Shown here piece after piece: positions 1-7,356 of a stretch of DNA of 64,000 nt; position 1 is the first letter of the stretch, and every line of letters starts with the position of its first letter. The stretch lies in assembly GCA_027306605.1 (NCBI GenBank), contig DAHUZK010000011.1, positions 1 to 64,000 on the forward strand. Reading direction: 5' to 3'. The stretch is from Acidimicrobiaceae bacterium (GTDB lineage: Bacteria > Actinomycetota > Acidimicrobiia > Acidimicrobiales > RAAP-2). The notes below the pieces were generated by a model. That model did no database searches and was not told where the DNA came from. It saw only the letters and a program-made list of their open reading frames with translations. The translations under genes and the position numbers were made by a program.

Positions 1-163
1 CCGCAGACCCGAAACCATCGATCACCTCGAGGCGAGAACCAGCGGCCGGTCCACGAGGGGGGAGCGGTGCAGTGGGTGGCCTGGAGCTGGCTCGAATAGA
101 CCATCCGCCAGCAGCGCCCGGGCTCGGACATGAAACCAGGACACGGGTCACCGGGCAGCGGTG

Positions 164-628
164 TCACGGAAGAAAGTGATCGAGCAGATCAGTGATCACT
201 CTCACGATCGTCGCGTCTGGACTGTCGGGCAGTGGAAACGGGTCCGAAGTCGGTCCGATCATCGGTTTGGATGGTGCTGACCCGCGGAAGCATTCGACAC
301 TTCTGGGCTGACGCTCCTCGTCAACGGTGAGCGCTATGCAAATGGGGTCAGCCGACACCCGCGTGCGTTCATCGACCCAGAGCATTGGGCGCCGCACGTC
401 CTGGATCTCAATACTTGAAGGGAACCCGTGTTCTCGGATTACGTCTGCGGTGCGGGTGAAAAGGGGGCCGTACCGCGGCCTTGTGAACGGCGGTACGTCA
501 AACTGCTCCCCGCTCCCTTCACCGTCAACCGGGACCTGAACCGTCTTTCGAGCCATGACGGCATGGAGCCGCCTAAAGGCTTCGTTGAGATCGTCGTCGG
601 CTCCGGTCACCTCTGTATTGTGGCGCAA
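164..628 (-). CDS. hypothetical protein
   Basis: An uninterrupted 154-codon frame with a TTG start preceded by a weak AGTAGG; a GTG at about 610 is an alternative start. I do not recognise the family. The product looks soluble, with no membrane segment, signal peptide or repeated motif, and it ends in a short amphipathic stretch (ITDLLDHFLP). It lies on the left side of a tRNA 3' fragment (706-750). If that fragment is an attachment scar, this gene belongs to the integrated element rather than to the ancestral chromosome. Codon use is less GC-biased than in the later genes, which fits acquired DNA but does not prove it. Confidence 0.5.
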   Translation of the reverse strand: MRHNTEVTGADDDLNEAFRRLHAVMARKTVQVPVDGEGSGEQFDVPPFTRPRYGPLFTRTADVIREHGFPSSIEIQDVRRPMLWVDERTRVSADPICIALTVDEERQPRSVECFRGSAPSKPMIGPTSDPFPLPDSPDATIVRVITDLLDHFLP

Positions 629-705
629 TTCAACCTACTAGTTATGCGTATTCGCAGGCCACGGTCCCTGGACTTTTGCGCGTAAGCGCACCGCATATTC
701 CGGCA

Positions 706-750
706 TGGCTTACAACCAGCAGGTCGGCGGTTCGAGTCCGTCAGCGCCCA
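706..750 (+). other. 3' half of a tRNA-Val(TAC)-like gene, probable attachment-site remnant
   Basis: The run reads as the second half of a tRNA. There is a 3-bp stem TGG/CCA closing the 7-nt loop CTTACAA (anticodon TAC), a 5-nt variable region AGGTC, a T-arm GGCGG-TTCGAGT-CCGTC, the 3' acceptor strand AGCGCCC and a discriminator A. The 5' half is absent: no GGGCGCT acceptor strand or D-arm precedes it, and the anticodon stem loses pairing beyond three base pairs. CCA is not encoded; CTCC follows. Site-specific integrases commonly duplicate a tRNA 3' end from the anticodon loop or T-arm onward. In that arrangement the element would lie to the left of this scar, with the intact tRNA outside the window. 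Confidence 0.65.
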
Positions 751-904
751 CTCCGAAAATTCGACAAACCAATTTGAGAAGTTTCGGCACTTGGCCATCT
801 CTTGAGCCGATGCGGCGCTCGACTGATCCGGACCTGGTGGCGAGCGGCGCGGTGTGACGCTGCCACATCGGCGGAGCGTTCACCTCATGGCGGTGTGCGT
901 CTAC

Positions 905-1348
905 TCAGCCGGGTTCTCTGGCTTGGTAGGCGGGCCATGGGCTGACGGTGGTGTTGCCGAACTCTTCCGGGGCCACATCCGCGACTGCTTTTGCGAACTG
1001 CCAGCGATGGCCGAAGGGGTCCTCGAGGGTGCAGTCGCGCTCGCCGTACTCGCGGTCGACGGGCGCTTCGAGCACGTCAGCCCCATGGTCACAGGCGCGG
1101 GCGAATACGGCATCGACATCTTCCACTCGGATCCGGACGAGATGGGTGTGACCGCCAGATTGTGGCGGGCGCCGTTCGCCACCGACATCTGCGACGATCA
1201 CAGCGCCGTCGTCGCCAACGGCCATCTGGGCGCGATGGCTCTCGCCGATGCGGGTGCGCTCGACGAAACCGAAGGCGGCGGTCAGGAACGCCACCGCGGC
1301 GCGCACGTCGGGGTAGACGAGGACCGGTACGACCGTGGCCGGCGGCAC
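905..1348 (-). CDS. VOC-superfamily (glyoxalase/bleomycin-resistance fold) protein
   Basis: 147 codons. The sequence has the paired beta-alpha-beta-beta-beta layout of PhnB/glyoxalase-like proteins: 'VPVLVYPDVRAAVAFLTAAFGF' opens module one, and 'VRVEDVDAVFARACDHGADVLEAPVDREYGERDCTLEDPFGHRW' is the typical second module ending in DPFGHRW. Proteins of this type bind a metal and a small ligand; the substrate cannot be read from sequence. It lies 12 bp downstream of a second VOC gene on the same strand, so the two are probably cotranscribed paralogues. A TetR gene is divergent to the pair and could control it. Confidence 0.85.
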   Translation of the reverse strand: MPPATVVPVLVYPDVRAAVAFLTAAFGFVERTRIGESHRAQMAVGDDGAVIVADVGGERRPPQSGGHTHLVRIRVEDVDAVFARACDHGADVLEAPVDREYGERDCTLEDPFGHRWQFAKAVADVAPEEFGNTTVSPWPAYQAREPG

Positions 1349-1360
1349 CGAGCGGTTGAT

Positions 1361-1786
1361 CTAAATGGATGGACCCCCTTCTCTCGGCGGCCAGTGCCCG
1401 AGCGGCCGTCCGATCTCCCAGTGATGGCCGAAGGGGTCGGCCACCCGGCCCAGTAGCCAACCGTGCGCTACCTCGACCGGGCGGACCTGGCGCGCCCCCT
1501 GAGCCACCGCTTGTTCGAGGACCGCGCTGGGGTCGTCGACGACGAGAAGCAGTCGCTCGGTCGCTCCGCCCAGGGTCTCGGGGCTGAAGTTGTGGTGTTC
1601 TGGCGACTCGTCCTCGACCCAGAACACGGTCTCGCCGACTGCCAGCTGAGCCACCACTTCTCCGTCTCCCTCGAAGCAGAAGACCTCGACGGCACCGAAC
1701 GCCTCACGATAGAAGGCGATCGCTTCACGTCCGCGTCGCACCGACAACTGCACCTGGACCCCGACGCCTGCCGCCTCTGCCGTCAC
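1361..1786 (-). CDS. VOC-superfamily protein, paralogue of the neighbour
   Basis: 141 codons. It begins 'VQVQLSVRRGREAIAFYREAFGAVEVF' and ends its second module with 'GRVADPFGHHWEIGRPL', the same architecture as the downstream VOC gene. It is the first gene of the pair and starts 87 bp from the divergent TetR start. The intervening DNA carries an imperfect palindrome. Function is probably ligand binding, or lyase/isomerase/dioxygenase-like chemistry, as in the wider family; nothing in the sequence fixes which. Confidence 0.85.
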   Translation of the reverse strand: MTAEAAGVGVQVQLSVRRGREAIAFYREAFGAVEVFCFEGDGEVVAQLAVGETVFWVEDESPEHHNFSPETLGGATERLLLVVDDPSAVLEQAVAQGARQVRPVEVAHGWLLGRVADPFGHHWEIGRPLGHWPPREGGPSI

Positions 1787-1848
1787 CGTCAGCCTTCCCG
1801 CCGTCGATTCACCGCCAGGTCAGATCCAGGCACGGCCTCTCCTGAGTT

Positions 1849-1867
1849 TAGCTATGGAGATAGCCTA
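1849..1867. promoter_or_regulatory. imperfect inverted repeat, candidate TetR operator
   Basis: TAGCTAT-GGAG-ATAGCCTA is an inverted repeat with one bulged base. It ends 6 bp before the TetR ATG, in the 87-bp gap between the VOC pair and the regulator. Position and symmetry suit autoregulation and control of the divergent genes. Confidence 0.4.
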
Positions 1868-1873
1868 GCCAAT

Positions 1874-2524
1874 ATGACCGGAGGCGCAAGAGCTGAGCGG
1901 CCTCGTCCCTACCGCTCTATCAAACGCCAGGAGCAGGCCCGTCGGACTCGCCGCCAGATCCTCGATGCAGCCAGCGAAGCGTTCCGTGCCTCCGGCTACG
2001 CCGGCACGACCATGAACGCCGTCGCCACCGCAGCGGGAGTGTCGGTCCCGACCGTCGAGCTCGTCTTCTCGACCAAGGCGTCCCTTCTCAAAGAAGCGAT
2101 CGACGTCGCTATCGCCGGGGACGACGAGCCCGTCCCGATCCTCGAACGCCCCTGGGTCACCGAGATCCAGGCGACGACGACCCCTGAGCAGTTCTTGGCA
2201 GGCGTCGCCCAGGTGCTGGTCGCCTCGGCCCAGCGGGCCGACGCCCTCGTGCTCGCCGCTTTCGAGGCGGCACGGAGCGACCGGCGGCTCGCACCACTCG
2301 CCGCTCAGCTCAAGGCGCAAAGGACCACGATCGCCTCCTGGATCGTCGATGGCGTCGCCACGCGTTGCCCGCTCCGGACTGACCGCGCCGAGGCGATCGA
2401 CACTGTCTGGCTCCTCATGGACCCTGCGCTCTTCGACCGGCTCACCACCGACCGTGGCTGGACCCCCCAACGCTATGGCGCCTGGTTTGCCGACTGCGCA
2501 CTCCGACTCCTCACCGGTCCGTGA
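1874..2524 (+). CDS. TetR/AcrR-family transcriptional regulator
   Basis: 216 codons from ATG 1874; the longer frame in the ORF track reads back through the VOC gene and is not real. The N-terminal region 'RRTRRQILDAASEAFRASGYAGTTMNAVATAAGVSVPTVELVFSTKASLLKEAID' is a classical TetR helix-turn-helix (about residues 20-70). It is followed by a variable all-alpha ligand domain. The gene is divergent to two VOC genes and probably regulates itself and them through the palindrome just upstream. The inducer is unknown. Confidence 0.9.
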   Translation: MTGGARAERPRPYRSIKRQEQARRTRRQILDAASEAFRASGYAGTTMNAVATAAGVSVPTVELVFSTKASLLKEAIDVAIAGDDEPVPILERPWVTEIQATTTPEQFLAGVAQVLVASAQRADALVLAAFEAARSDRRLAPLAAQLKAQRTTIASWIVDGVATRCPLRTDRAEAIDTVWLLMDPALFDRLTTDRGWTPQRYGAWFADCALRLLTGP

Positions 2525-2779
2525 CACCGGGTCGCTCCCACTTCACTACCGCTCCCCATCAGCCGAGCGAAGAACGGTGTTGGTAGCTGGCAGACCCAGG
2601 GGTTCGCCGTCGAGAACGGCCGTGAGCTGGTCGTTTCCGGATCCGGGGGTCTTCGTATGCTGCCACCCCAAGACCACAAATTTGCCTGTACGAACCACGC
2701 TCTGAGATCGCGTGTTCGGGCCGCCTACGGGGTCGCGGCTGGTGGTCGAGCCGGGTCGTTCGAGCAAGGACCGCCTAGG
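2525..2779. other. gene-poor interval
   Basis: About 255 bases between the TetR stop and the toxin-antitoxin operator. Short frames cross it on both strands (for example minus 2546-2929), but none has a recognisable domain, and they overlap the antitoxin gene. I see no gene here. Confidence 0.4.
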
Positions 2780-2808
2780 TGGTACCAAGCGTGGTATCGC
2801 AATGGTAC
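2780..2808. promoter_or_regulatory. triplicated TGGTAY motif, candidate antitoxin operator
   Basis: TGGTAC, TGGTAT and TGGTAC occur at 2780, 2792 and 2803, about one helical turn apart. The first copy forms the palindrome TGGTACCA. The cluster ends 16 bp before the antitoxin ATG, as expected for a ribbon-helix-helix antitoxin that represses its own operon. Confidence 0.5.
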
Positions 2809-2824
2809 TATTCCGAGCTTGGCG

Positions 2825-3094
2825 ATGAACCTTCGACTGAGTCCCGAAGCCGAGGAAGCCGTTCGACGCGAGGCGGAACGGACCGGGCGCTCGCAGCAAG
2901 AAGTGATCCGTGAGGCCGTTGGCCGCCATCTCGGCCTTGTGACGGGTGAGAGTGCCCGCAGCGAACTTGGCGTGCTGGTCTCCACGGGGAATGTCCGCCC
3001 ACCGCGGACGCCGTCTCGCAAGGTCGTCAGGCGTCTGAGGCTTCCGCCGGGGGTGACCAGCGCCGATCTTCTTGATCGGGGCGACCGGATCTGA
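2825..3094 (+). CDS. ribbon-helix-helix antitoxin of a PIN toxin pair (VapB-like)
   Basis: 89 codons from ATG 2825; the upstream extension in the track has no start signal and crosses the operator. The N-terminus 'MNLRLSPEAEEAVRREAERTGRSQQEVIREAVGRHLGL' is a CopG/MetJ-like beta-strand plus two helices, the DNA-binding part. The basic, proline-rich tail would bind the toxin. The stop TGA is followed after 1 base by the GTG of the PIN gene, so the two are translationally coupled. Confidence 0.8.
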   Translation: MNLRLSPEAEEAVRREAERTGRSQQEVIREAVGRHLGLVTGESARSELGVLVSTGNVRPPRTPSRKVVRRLRLPPGVTSADLLDRGDRI

Positions 3095-3095
3095 C

Positions 3096-3515
3096 GTGCG
3101 GGTCTATTTCGATAGCAGCGCTTTGATCAAGAGGTCGGTGCAGGAAGCCGAGTCCGACGCGGTGGAGGCAGCATTCGACCGCTACGTCGCTCAGGATGCC
3201 GTGATCATCTCGTCGTCACTGGCTTGGGTCGAGGTCAGCCGGGCACTGCGGACGCGGCTCGAGAGCGGTTCGTACGGCGAGGGCGAGATTCACGACGCCG
3301 TTGAAGGAGCGCTGGCCGGAGTGGCCGAGCGGCTCATCACCGGGGAGGTCATCGGTCTCGCCCGGCGTGTCGCTCCTCCGCTCTTGCGCACGCTCGACGC
3401 GATCCATCTCGCCACCGCGATCGTGCTCGACGTCGATGAGGTCGTCGTATACGACGATCGCCTGATCGACGCATGTCGCTCCAACGGCCTCACCACTGCT
3501 GTGCCCGGCCTCTAA
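3096..3515 (+). CDS. PIN-domain ribonuclease toxin (VapC-like)
   Basis: 139 codons using GTG 3096, which puts the first catalytic Asp at residue 6 (VYFDSSALIK), the usual place in VapC. The acidic residues are D6, E46 (LAWVEVSRAL), D101 (TLDAIHLATA) and D120/D121 (VVYDDRLIDAC), the complete set for Mg-dependent RNA cleavage. An ATG at 3072 would overlap the antitoxin and adds nothing recognisable. The upstream partner is the RHH antitoxin. The target RNA cannot be told from sequence; tRNA or rRNA is usual in the family. Confidence 0.88.
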   Translation: MRVYFDSSALIKRSVQEAESDAVEAAFDRYVAQDAVIISSSLAWVEVSRALRTRLESGSYGEGEIHDAVEGALAGVAERLITGEVIGLARRVAPPLLRTLDAIHLATAIVLDVDEVVVYDDRLIDACRSNGLTTAVPGL

Positions 3516-3683
3516 GGCCCGTGACTGGCCCGCCCGCCATTGACCACTGAGACCGCGGACGACAAAGGTCACCCGTGGTCGAGATCGATCACTGGGCCGG
3601 CGATTACCGCGGAGCGGTTCGTATTGTTGGAAGCAGAGACCACTGAGAAGGAGACCAGATCTCGCTATTCGAACTGCTACTCG

Positions 3684-3992
3684 TCAGCAGCCGAGCGCGT
3701 AACTGATCGCCGTGCAGACCCGTCGCATTGTGTCGTCGCCCACCTGTCCGACAGGACCGGTAAGCAATGCCTGCTCGACGGTGTGGAGACCGTCACAATT
3801 GATGACCGACGGTCGGTCCAGCCCGACTTCCAAGTGGTCGATGTCGACTTCTGCAGTGAGGCCACGGATAGAAGTGGTGACCTCGGCCACCGTCACGAGG
3901 CTGCGCGCGTCGAGCACCTCGGATCGGGTCAACAGCAGGACCGGCCGCTTCTTCTGACCAGCTTCGGCCAACCACACCTCGCCGCGTCTCAA
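3684..3992 (-). CDS. MazF/PemK-family mRNA interferase toxin
   Basis: 102 codons. 'MRRGEVWLAE', 'KKRPVLLLTRSEVLD', 'SLVTVAEVTTSIRGLTAEVDI' and 'SVINCDGLHTVEQALL' follow the MazF/PemK beta-barrel pattern, including the N-terminal RGEVW and the central RPVLLLT strand. These enzymes cut mRNA at short sequences. The start overlaps the stop of the antitoxin gene by 4 bp (ATGA). The 168 bp between it and the convergent PIN gene hold no gene. Confidence 0.88.
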   Translation of the reverse strand: MRRGEVWLAEAGQKKRPVLLLTRSEVLDARSLVTVAEVTTSIRGLTAEVDIDHLEVGLDRPSVINCDGLHTVEQALLTGPVGQVGDDTMRRVCTAISYALGC

Positions 3993-4198
3993 GGCTCACC
4001 CCACGCCTCAGCCTCGGTCCAGAAGGTGTCGGCACGTTCCGGTTGTCTCAGGTAGGCGTCCCGGTCAGCTCGCGCCAGGGCGGCACGCACCGCATCGGTG
4101 ACTCCTTGACGAGCAGCCGCCGAAATGTTGACGCCGAGTCGCCGAGCCCGCTCGGCCAACTCCTCGTCCAGCGTGAAGGTCGTTCTCGATGAGGCCAT
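3989..4198 (-). CDS. CcdA/MazE-like antitoxin
   Basis: 69 codons. The N-terminal half 'TTFTLDEELAERARRLGVNISAAARQGVTDAV' is ribbon-helix-helix-like. The acidic, aromatic tail 'RQPERADTFWTEAEAWGEP' is typical of CcdA-type antitoxins paired with MazF toxins in actinobacteria. It precedes and overlaps the toxin gene. Two identical palindromes lie immediately upstream, consistent with autorepression. Confidence 0.82.
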   Translation of the reverse strand: MASSRTTFTLDEELAERARRLGVNISAAARQGVTDAVRAALARADRDAYLRQPERADTFWTEAEAWGEP

Positions 4199-4204
4199 CC
4201 ATAT

Positions 4205-4239
4205 ATGCTAGCATCTGATGATGCAAATGATGCTAGCAT
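4205..4239. promoter_or_regulatory. paired ATGCTAGCAT palindromes, candidate antitoxin operator
   Basis: The 10-bp perfect palindrome ATGCTAGCAT occurs at 4205-4214 and again at 4230-4239. The centres are 25 bp apart, starting 7 bp upstream of the CcdA-like start. The interval is AT-rich compared with its surroundings and probably includes the promoter. Confidence 0.6.
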
Positions 4240-4436
4240 CAGTGAACTGACCAGCCGTCAGGTGCGTGCTTGGTGAAGGACTGAGGGCGTTCCCGCACCT
4301 CAGCGAAGTTCGAGTACGAGCGACGACGGCCCACGACGCTGCGGCATGGACCATCGGCCTGACCGTGGCGTTGGACGGGCAGCCACCGGCCGGGATTGAT
4401 GGTTTGCCCTATCTGCGGCAGTCTCCCGTCGAGCAG

Positions 4437-4484
4437 GCACGCACGACGACAAGCACGCACGACGACAGGCACGCACGACGACAA
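4437..4484. repeat. three 16-bp tandem repeats before the sulfatase
   Basis: The unit GCACGCACGACGACAR is present three times head to tail with a single variable last base. The array ends directly at the AGAGGAG ribosome-binding site of the sulfatase gene, so it is in the 5' leader or promoter. Copy number could vary by slippage. Confidence 0.85.
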
Positions 4485-4494
4485 GAGGAGACCG

Positions 4495-6864
4495 ATGGCA
4501 GACCCACTCGTCACCTATCCGGCGGACGGACCGTTTCCCGGAACGGTGGGACGGACGCTCGAAACCTCATCGCCCGCCTGGCCTGCCCGGCCGACACCCC
4601 CGCCGGACTCGCCCAACGTCGTGGTCATCGTGCTCGACGACGTCGGCTACGGGCAGCTCTCCGCCTTCGGCGGGCTGTGCGAGACCCCGAACCTCGACAG
4701 ACTGGCGAACCGCGGTCTGCGCTTCTCCAACTTCCACACCACCGCCCTGTGCTCCCCGACGAGGGCTTGTCTGCTGACGGGGCGGAATCACCACACGGTG
4801 GGACTGTCGTCCATCACCGAGCTCTCGCTGGGCTATCCCGCCCACAACGCCACGATGGGCTTCGAACACGGCATGCTCCCCGAGATCCTGGTCGCCGCCG
4901 GGTACAACACGTTCTGTGTCGGAAAGTGGCACCTGACCCCACCCGAAGAGACCACGTCGGCCGGCCCCTTCACCCGCTGGCCGCTCGGACGCGGGTTCGA
5001 GCGCTACTACGGATTCCTCGGTGGAGACACCGATCAGTTCCATCCCGAGCTCGTCTTCGACAATCACTCCGTGCGTCCCCCCGCGACACCGGCCGAGGGT
5101 TATCACCTCAATGCCGATCTTGCCGACCATGCCATCGACTTCGTCAAGGATGCGCACGCCGTCGCACCCGACAAGCCGTTCTTCCTCTGGTTCGCCACCG
5201 GCGCCGGCCATGCCCCTCACCAGGTGGAGCCCGAGTGGGTCGAGCCCTACCGAGGTCGTTTCGACATGGGCTGGGACGAGTACCGCCACCGGGTCTTCGA
5301 GCGCCAGATGGAGCTCGGACTGATGCCCGCGGGTACCGAGCTCTCGGAGCGAGATCCCGACGTGCCCGCGTGGGAGTCGCTCGGCGAAGACGCCCGCGCG
5401 CTCTACGCCCACCAGATGGAGGTCTACGCCGGCTTCTTGACCCAGACCGATCACCACATCGGGCGCGTGCTCGATTTCATCGAGAGCTTGGGCGAACTCG
5501 ACAACACGATCGTGGTCTGTGTTTCGGACAACGGAGCCAGTGCAGAGGGTGGCGAACACGGCGTGCGGAACGAAGGGCTCTTCTTCAACCTCGTGCCCGG
5601 AAAGCTGGAGGACAATCTCGAGGCCCTGGACGCCTGGGGCAGCGAGGACGTCTTCGGTCACTACTCGTGGGGATGGACGTGGGCCGGGGACACGCCGTTC
5701 CGCCGCTGGAAGCGTGAGACCTATCGCGGGGGCGTGACCGATCCGTGCATCGTGACCTGGTCCCGGGGTATCCCCGATCCCGGTCGCGTCCGGGCCCAGT
5801 ACCTCCATGCCATCGACCTCATGCCCACTCTCCTCGAGATCCTGGGTATCGAGCCGCCTGCCACCCTCAGGGGTGTTCCCCAGTCACCGATCCAGGGCGT
5901 CAGCTTTGCCGCGGCGATCGGCGACGGCAACGCACCGGATCGCCACCGAACGCAGTACTTCGAGATGTTCTCGCACCGCTCGATCTATCACGAGGGCTGG
6001 AAGGCGGTGTGCCCGTATCCCGGTCCCAGCATGTCCGAGGGCCTGGAGAGGGGCCATCCCTTCGGCACCCCCCTCAGCGAAGCGATCCTCGACGAGCTCG
6101 ATGCCAACGACTGGGAGCTCTACGACCTCACCACCGATCCTGCCGAATGCAACAACATCGCGGCGAGCCACCGCGACAAGCTCGAGGAGCTGAAAGCTCT
6201 CTGGTGGACCGAGGCTCGGCGCCACGGAGTTCTTCCCCTGGCCGCCACGGAGCTCGGTCGCCTCATCGCTCCTCGCCCCAGCGTGGGATCCCCTCGCCAG
6301 GTCTTCGAGTTCTACCCCGGCGGCTCGCCGGTTTCCTTCGCCGCCGCACCCCGTGTCAACAACCGTGCTCACTCCATCACGGCGTTCGCCGACATTCCCC
6401 AGGGAGGTGCCGAGGGAGTCATCTTGACTCAGGGAAACCGCCACGGCGGCTACGCCCTCTATATCTCCGGTGACCGTCTGTGCTTCGTCCACAACTATCT
6501 CAGCCTCGCCCGTTTCACGGTGAGAGCGGACGAGCCGGTGCCCCGCGGAGCGGTTGCGCTCCGGATGGAATTCGCGCCGACGGCACCAGCGAGCTTCGCG
6601 GGCGGTCGCGGGTGTCCGGCCGAAGTCCGTCTGTTCCACGACGAGCGAGTGGTCGGCTTCGGCGAGGTTCCCTACAGCGTCCCGGTCGTGTTCTCGACGA
6701 CCGGAGCAAGCTGTGGCTCTGCCTTCTTCGACACCGTCGACCCGGCCGCGTACCAGGCTCCGTTCACCTTCACCGGAGCTCTCGAAAAGGTCGTTCTCGA
6801 CATCAGCGGCACACTCACCGTGAATCCGACCGCGGAGTACACGCGTTTGATGGCCCAGCAATAG
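4495..6864 (+). CDS. arylsulfatase-type sulfatase (large, with C-terminal extension)
   Basis: 789 codons from ATG 4495, which follows AGAGGAG; the frame extends upstream only through the repeat array. Type I sulfatases hydrolyse sulfate esters using a formylglycine made from Cys in C-x-P-x-R; here it is 'ALCSPTRACLLTG', C86. The metal site starts at 'VVVIVLDDVGYG', and 'VGKWHL', 'GHAPH' and 'VVCVSDNGAS' are further active-site segments. The sulfatase core fills about residues 35-600, and about 150 residues follow as a beta-rich extension that ends the protein. No signal peptide is evident. The substrate is unknown. An SRPBCC gene follows 18 bp later. Confidence 0.92.
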   Translation: MADPLVTYPADGPFPGTVGRTLETSSPAWPARPTPPPDSPNVVVIVLDDVGYGQLSAFGGLCETPNLDRLANRGLRFSNFHTTALCSPTRACLLTGRNHHTVGLSSITELSLGYPAHNATMGFEHGMLPEILVAAGYNTFCVGKWHLTPPEETTSAGPFTRWPLGRGFERYYGFLGGDTDQFHPELVFDNHSVRPPATPAEGYHLNADLADHAIDFVKDAHAVAPDKPFFLWFATGAGHAPHQVEPEWVEPYRGRFDMGWDEYRHRVFERQMELGLMPAGTELSERDPDVPAWESLGEDARALYAHQMEVYAGFLTQTDHHIGRVLDFIESLGELDNTIVVCVSDNGASAEGGEHGVRNEGLFFNLVPGKLEDNLEALDAWGSEDVFGHYSWGWTWAGDTPFRRWKRETYRGGVTDPCIVTWSRGIPDPGRVRAQYLHAIDLMPTLLEILGIEPPATLRGVPQSPIQGVSFAAAIGDGNAPDRHRTQYFEMFSHRSIYHEGWKAVCPYPGPSMSEGLERGHPFGTPLSEAILDELDANDWELYDLTTDPAECNNIAASHRDKLEELKALWWTEARRHGVLPLAATELGRLIAPRPSVGSPRQVFEFYPGGSPVSFAAAPRVNNRAHSITAFADIPQGGAEGVILTQGNRHGGYALYISGDRLCFVHNYLSLARFTVRADEPVPRGAVALRMEFAPTAPASFAGGRGCPAEVRLFHDERVVGFGEVPYSVPVVFSTTGASCGSAFFDTVDPAAYQAPFTFTGALEKVVLDISGTLTVNPTAEYTRLMAQQ

Positions 6865-6882
6865 CGGGCCGCAGCCCCTAGC

Positions 6883-7356
6883 GTGGGGCCGGTGCCGCGT
6901 CGGCCGCTCATCACGCACCATGGCCACTACGAGTTCGGGAGGCCTCCTGCGGATCTCTGGCGTGCCCTCGAGGAGGTGGACCAGTTCGAGAGCTGGTGGT
7001 CGTGGCTCGAGGACTTCAGGATCGATGGCGGGTCCGTTGCCCGGGGCGCCGTGCTTCACGGCGTGGTCGCTCCACCGTTGCCGTACCGCATGCGCATCCG
7101 GGTGGAATTGAGCGAATGCGAGCCCTGCCGCCGCATCGGTGCTCTGGTCCATGGCGATTTGGAGGGGGAGGCACAACTCGAGATCGCAGAAGCGGGAACG
7201 GGTTCCGAGGTCGAGGTGAGCTGGACGGTCGAGATGATGCAGCGTCCCATGCGAGTGGCGAGCCGGTTCGCCCACCCGCTCATGCAGTGGGGCCACGACG
7301 CTGTGGTGGCCGTCACGGTCGCGGGGTTCCGGCGACGTCTCGAGTCGATGGAGTGA
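6883..7356 (+). CDS. SRPBCC-fold (polyketide cyclase/START-like) protein
   Basis: 157 codons from GTG 6883; GTG 6892 is equally possible. The pattern 'HYEFGRPPADLWRALEEVDQFESWWSWLEDFRID' at the N-terminus and a long C-terminal helix ending 'AVTVAGFRRRLES' is that of SRPBCC proteins, which hold hydrophobic ligands in a helix-grip pocket. The gene is 18 bp after the sulfatase and probably shares its transcript. It converges with the UbiA-like gene with no spacer: its stop codon ends at 7356 and the UbiA-like stop begins at 7357. Confidence 0.8.
   Translation: MGPVPRRPLITHHGHYEFGRPPADLWRALEEVDQFESWWSWLEDFRIDGGSVARGAVLHGVVAPPLPYRMRIRVELSECEPCRRIGALVHGDLEGEAQLEIAEAGTGSEVEVSWTVEMMQRPMRVASRFAHPLMQWGHDAVVAVTVAGFRRRLESME

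Noticed and set aside
2546-2929. Minus-strand 127-codon frame ending 'VLDGEPLGLPATNTVLRSADGER'
   Set aside because: It runs antisense through the antitoxin start and operator, and no domain is recognisable; the antitoxin reading is much stronger.
4567-5808. 413-codon minus frame opposite the sulfatase
   Set aside because: Antisense shadow; the plus frame has intact sulfatase motifs.
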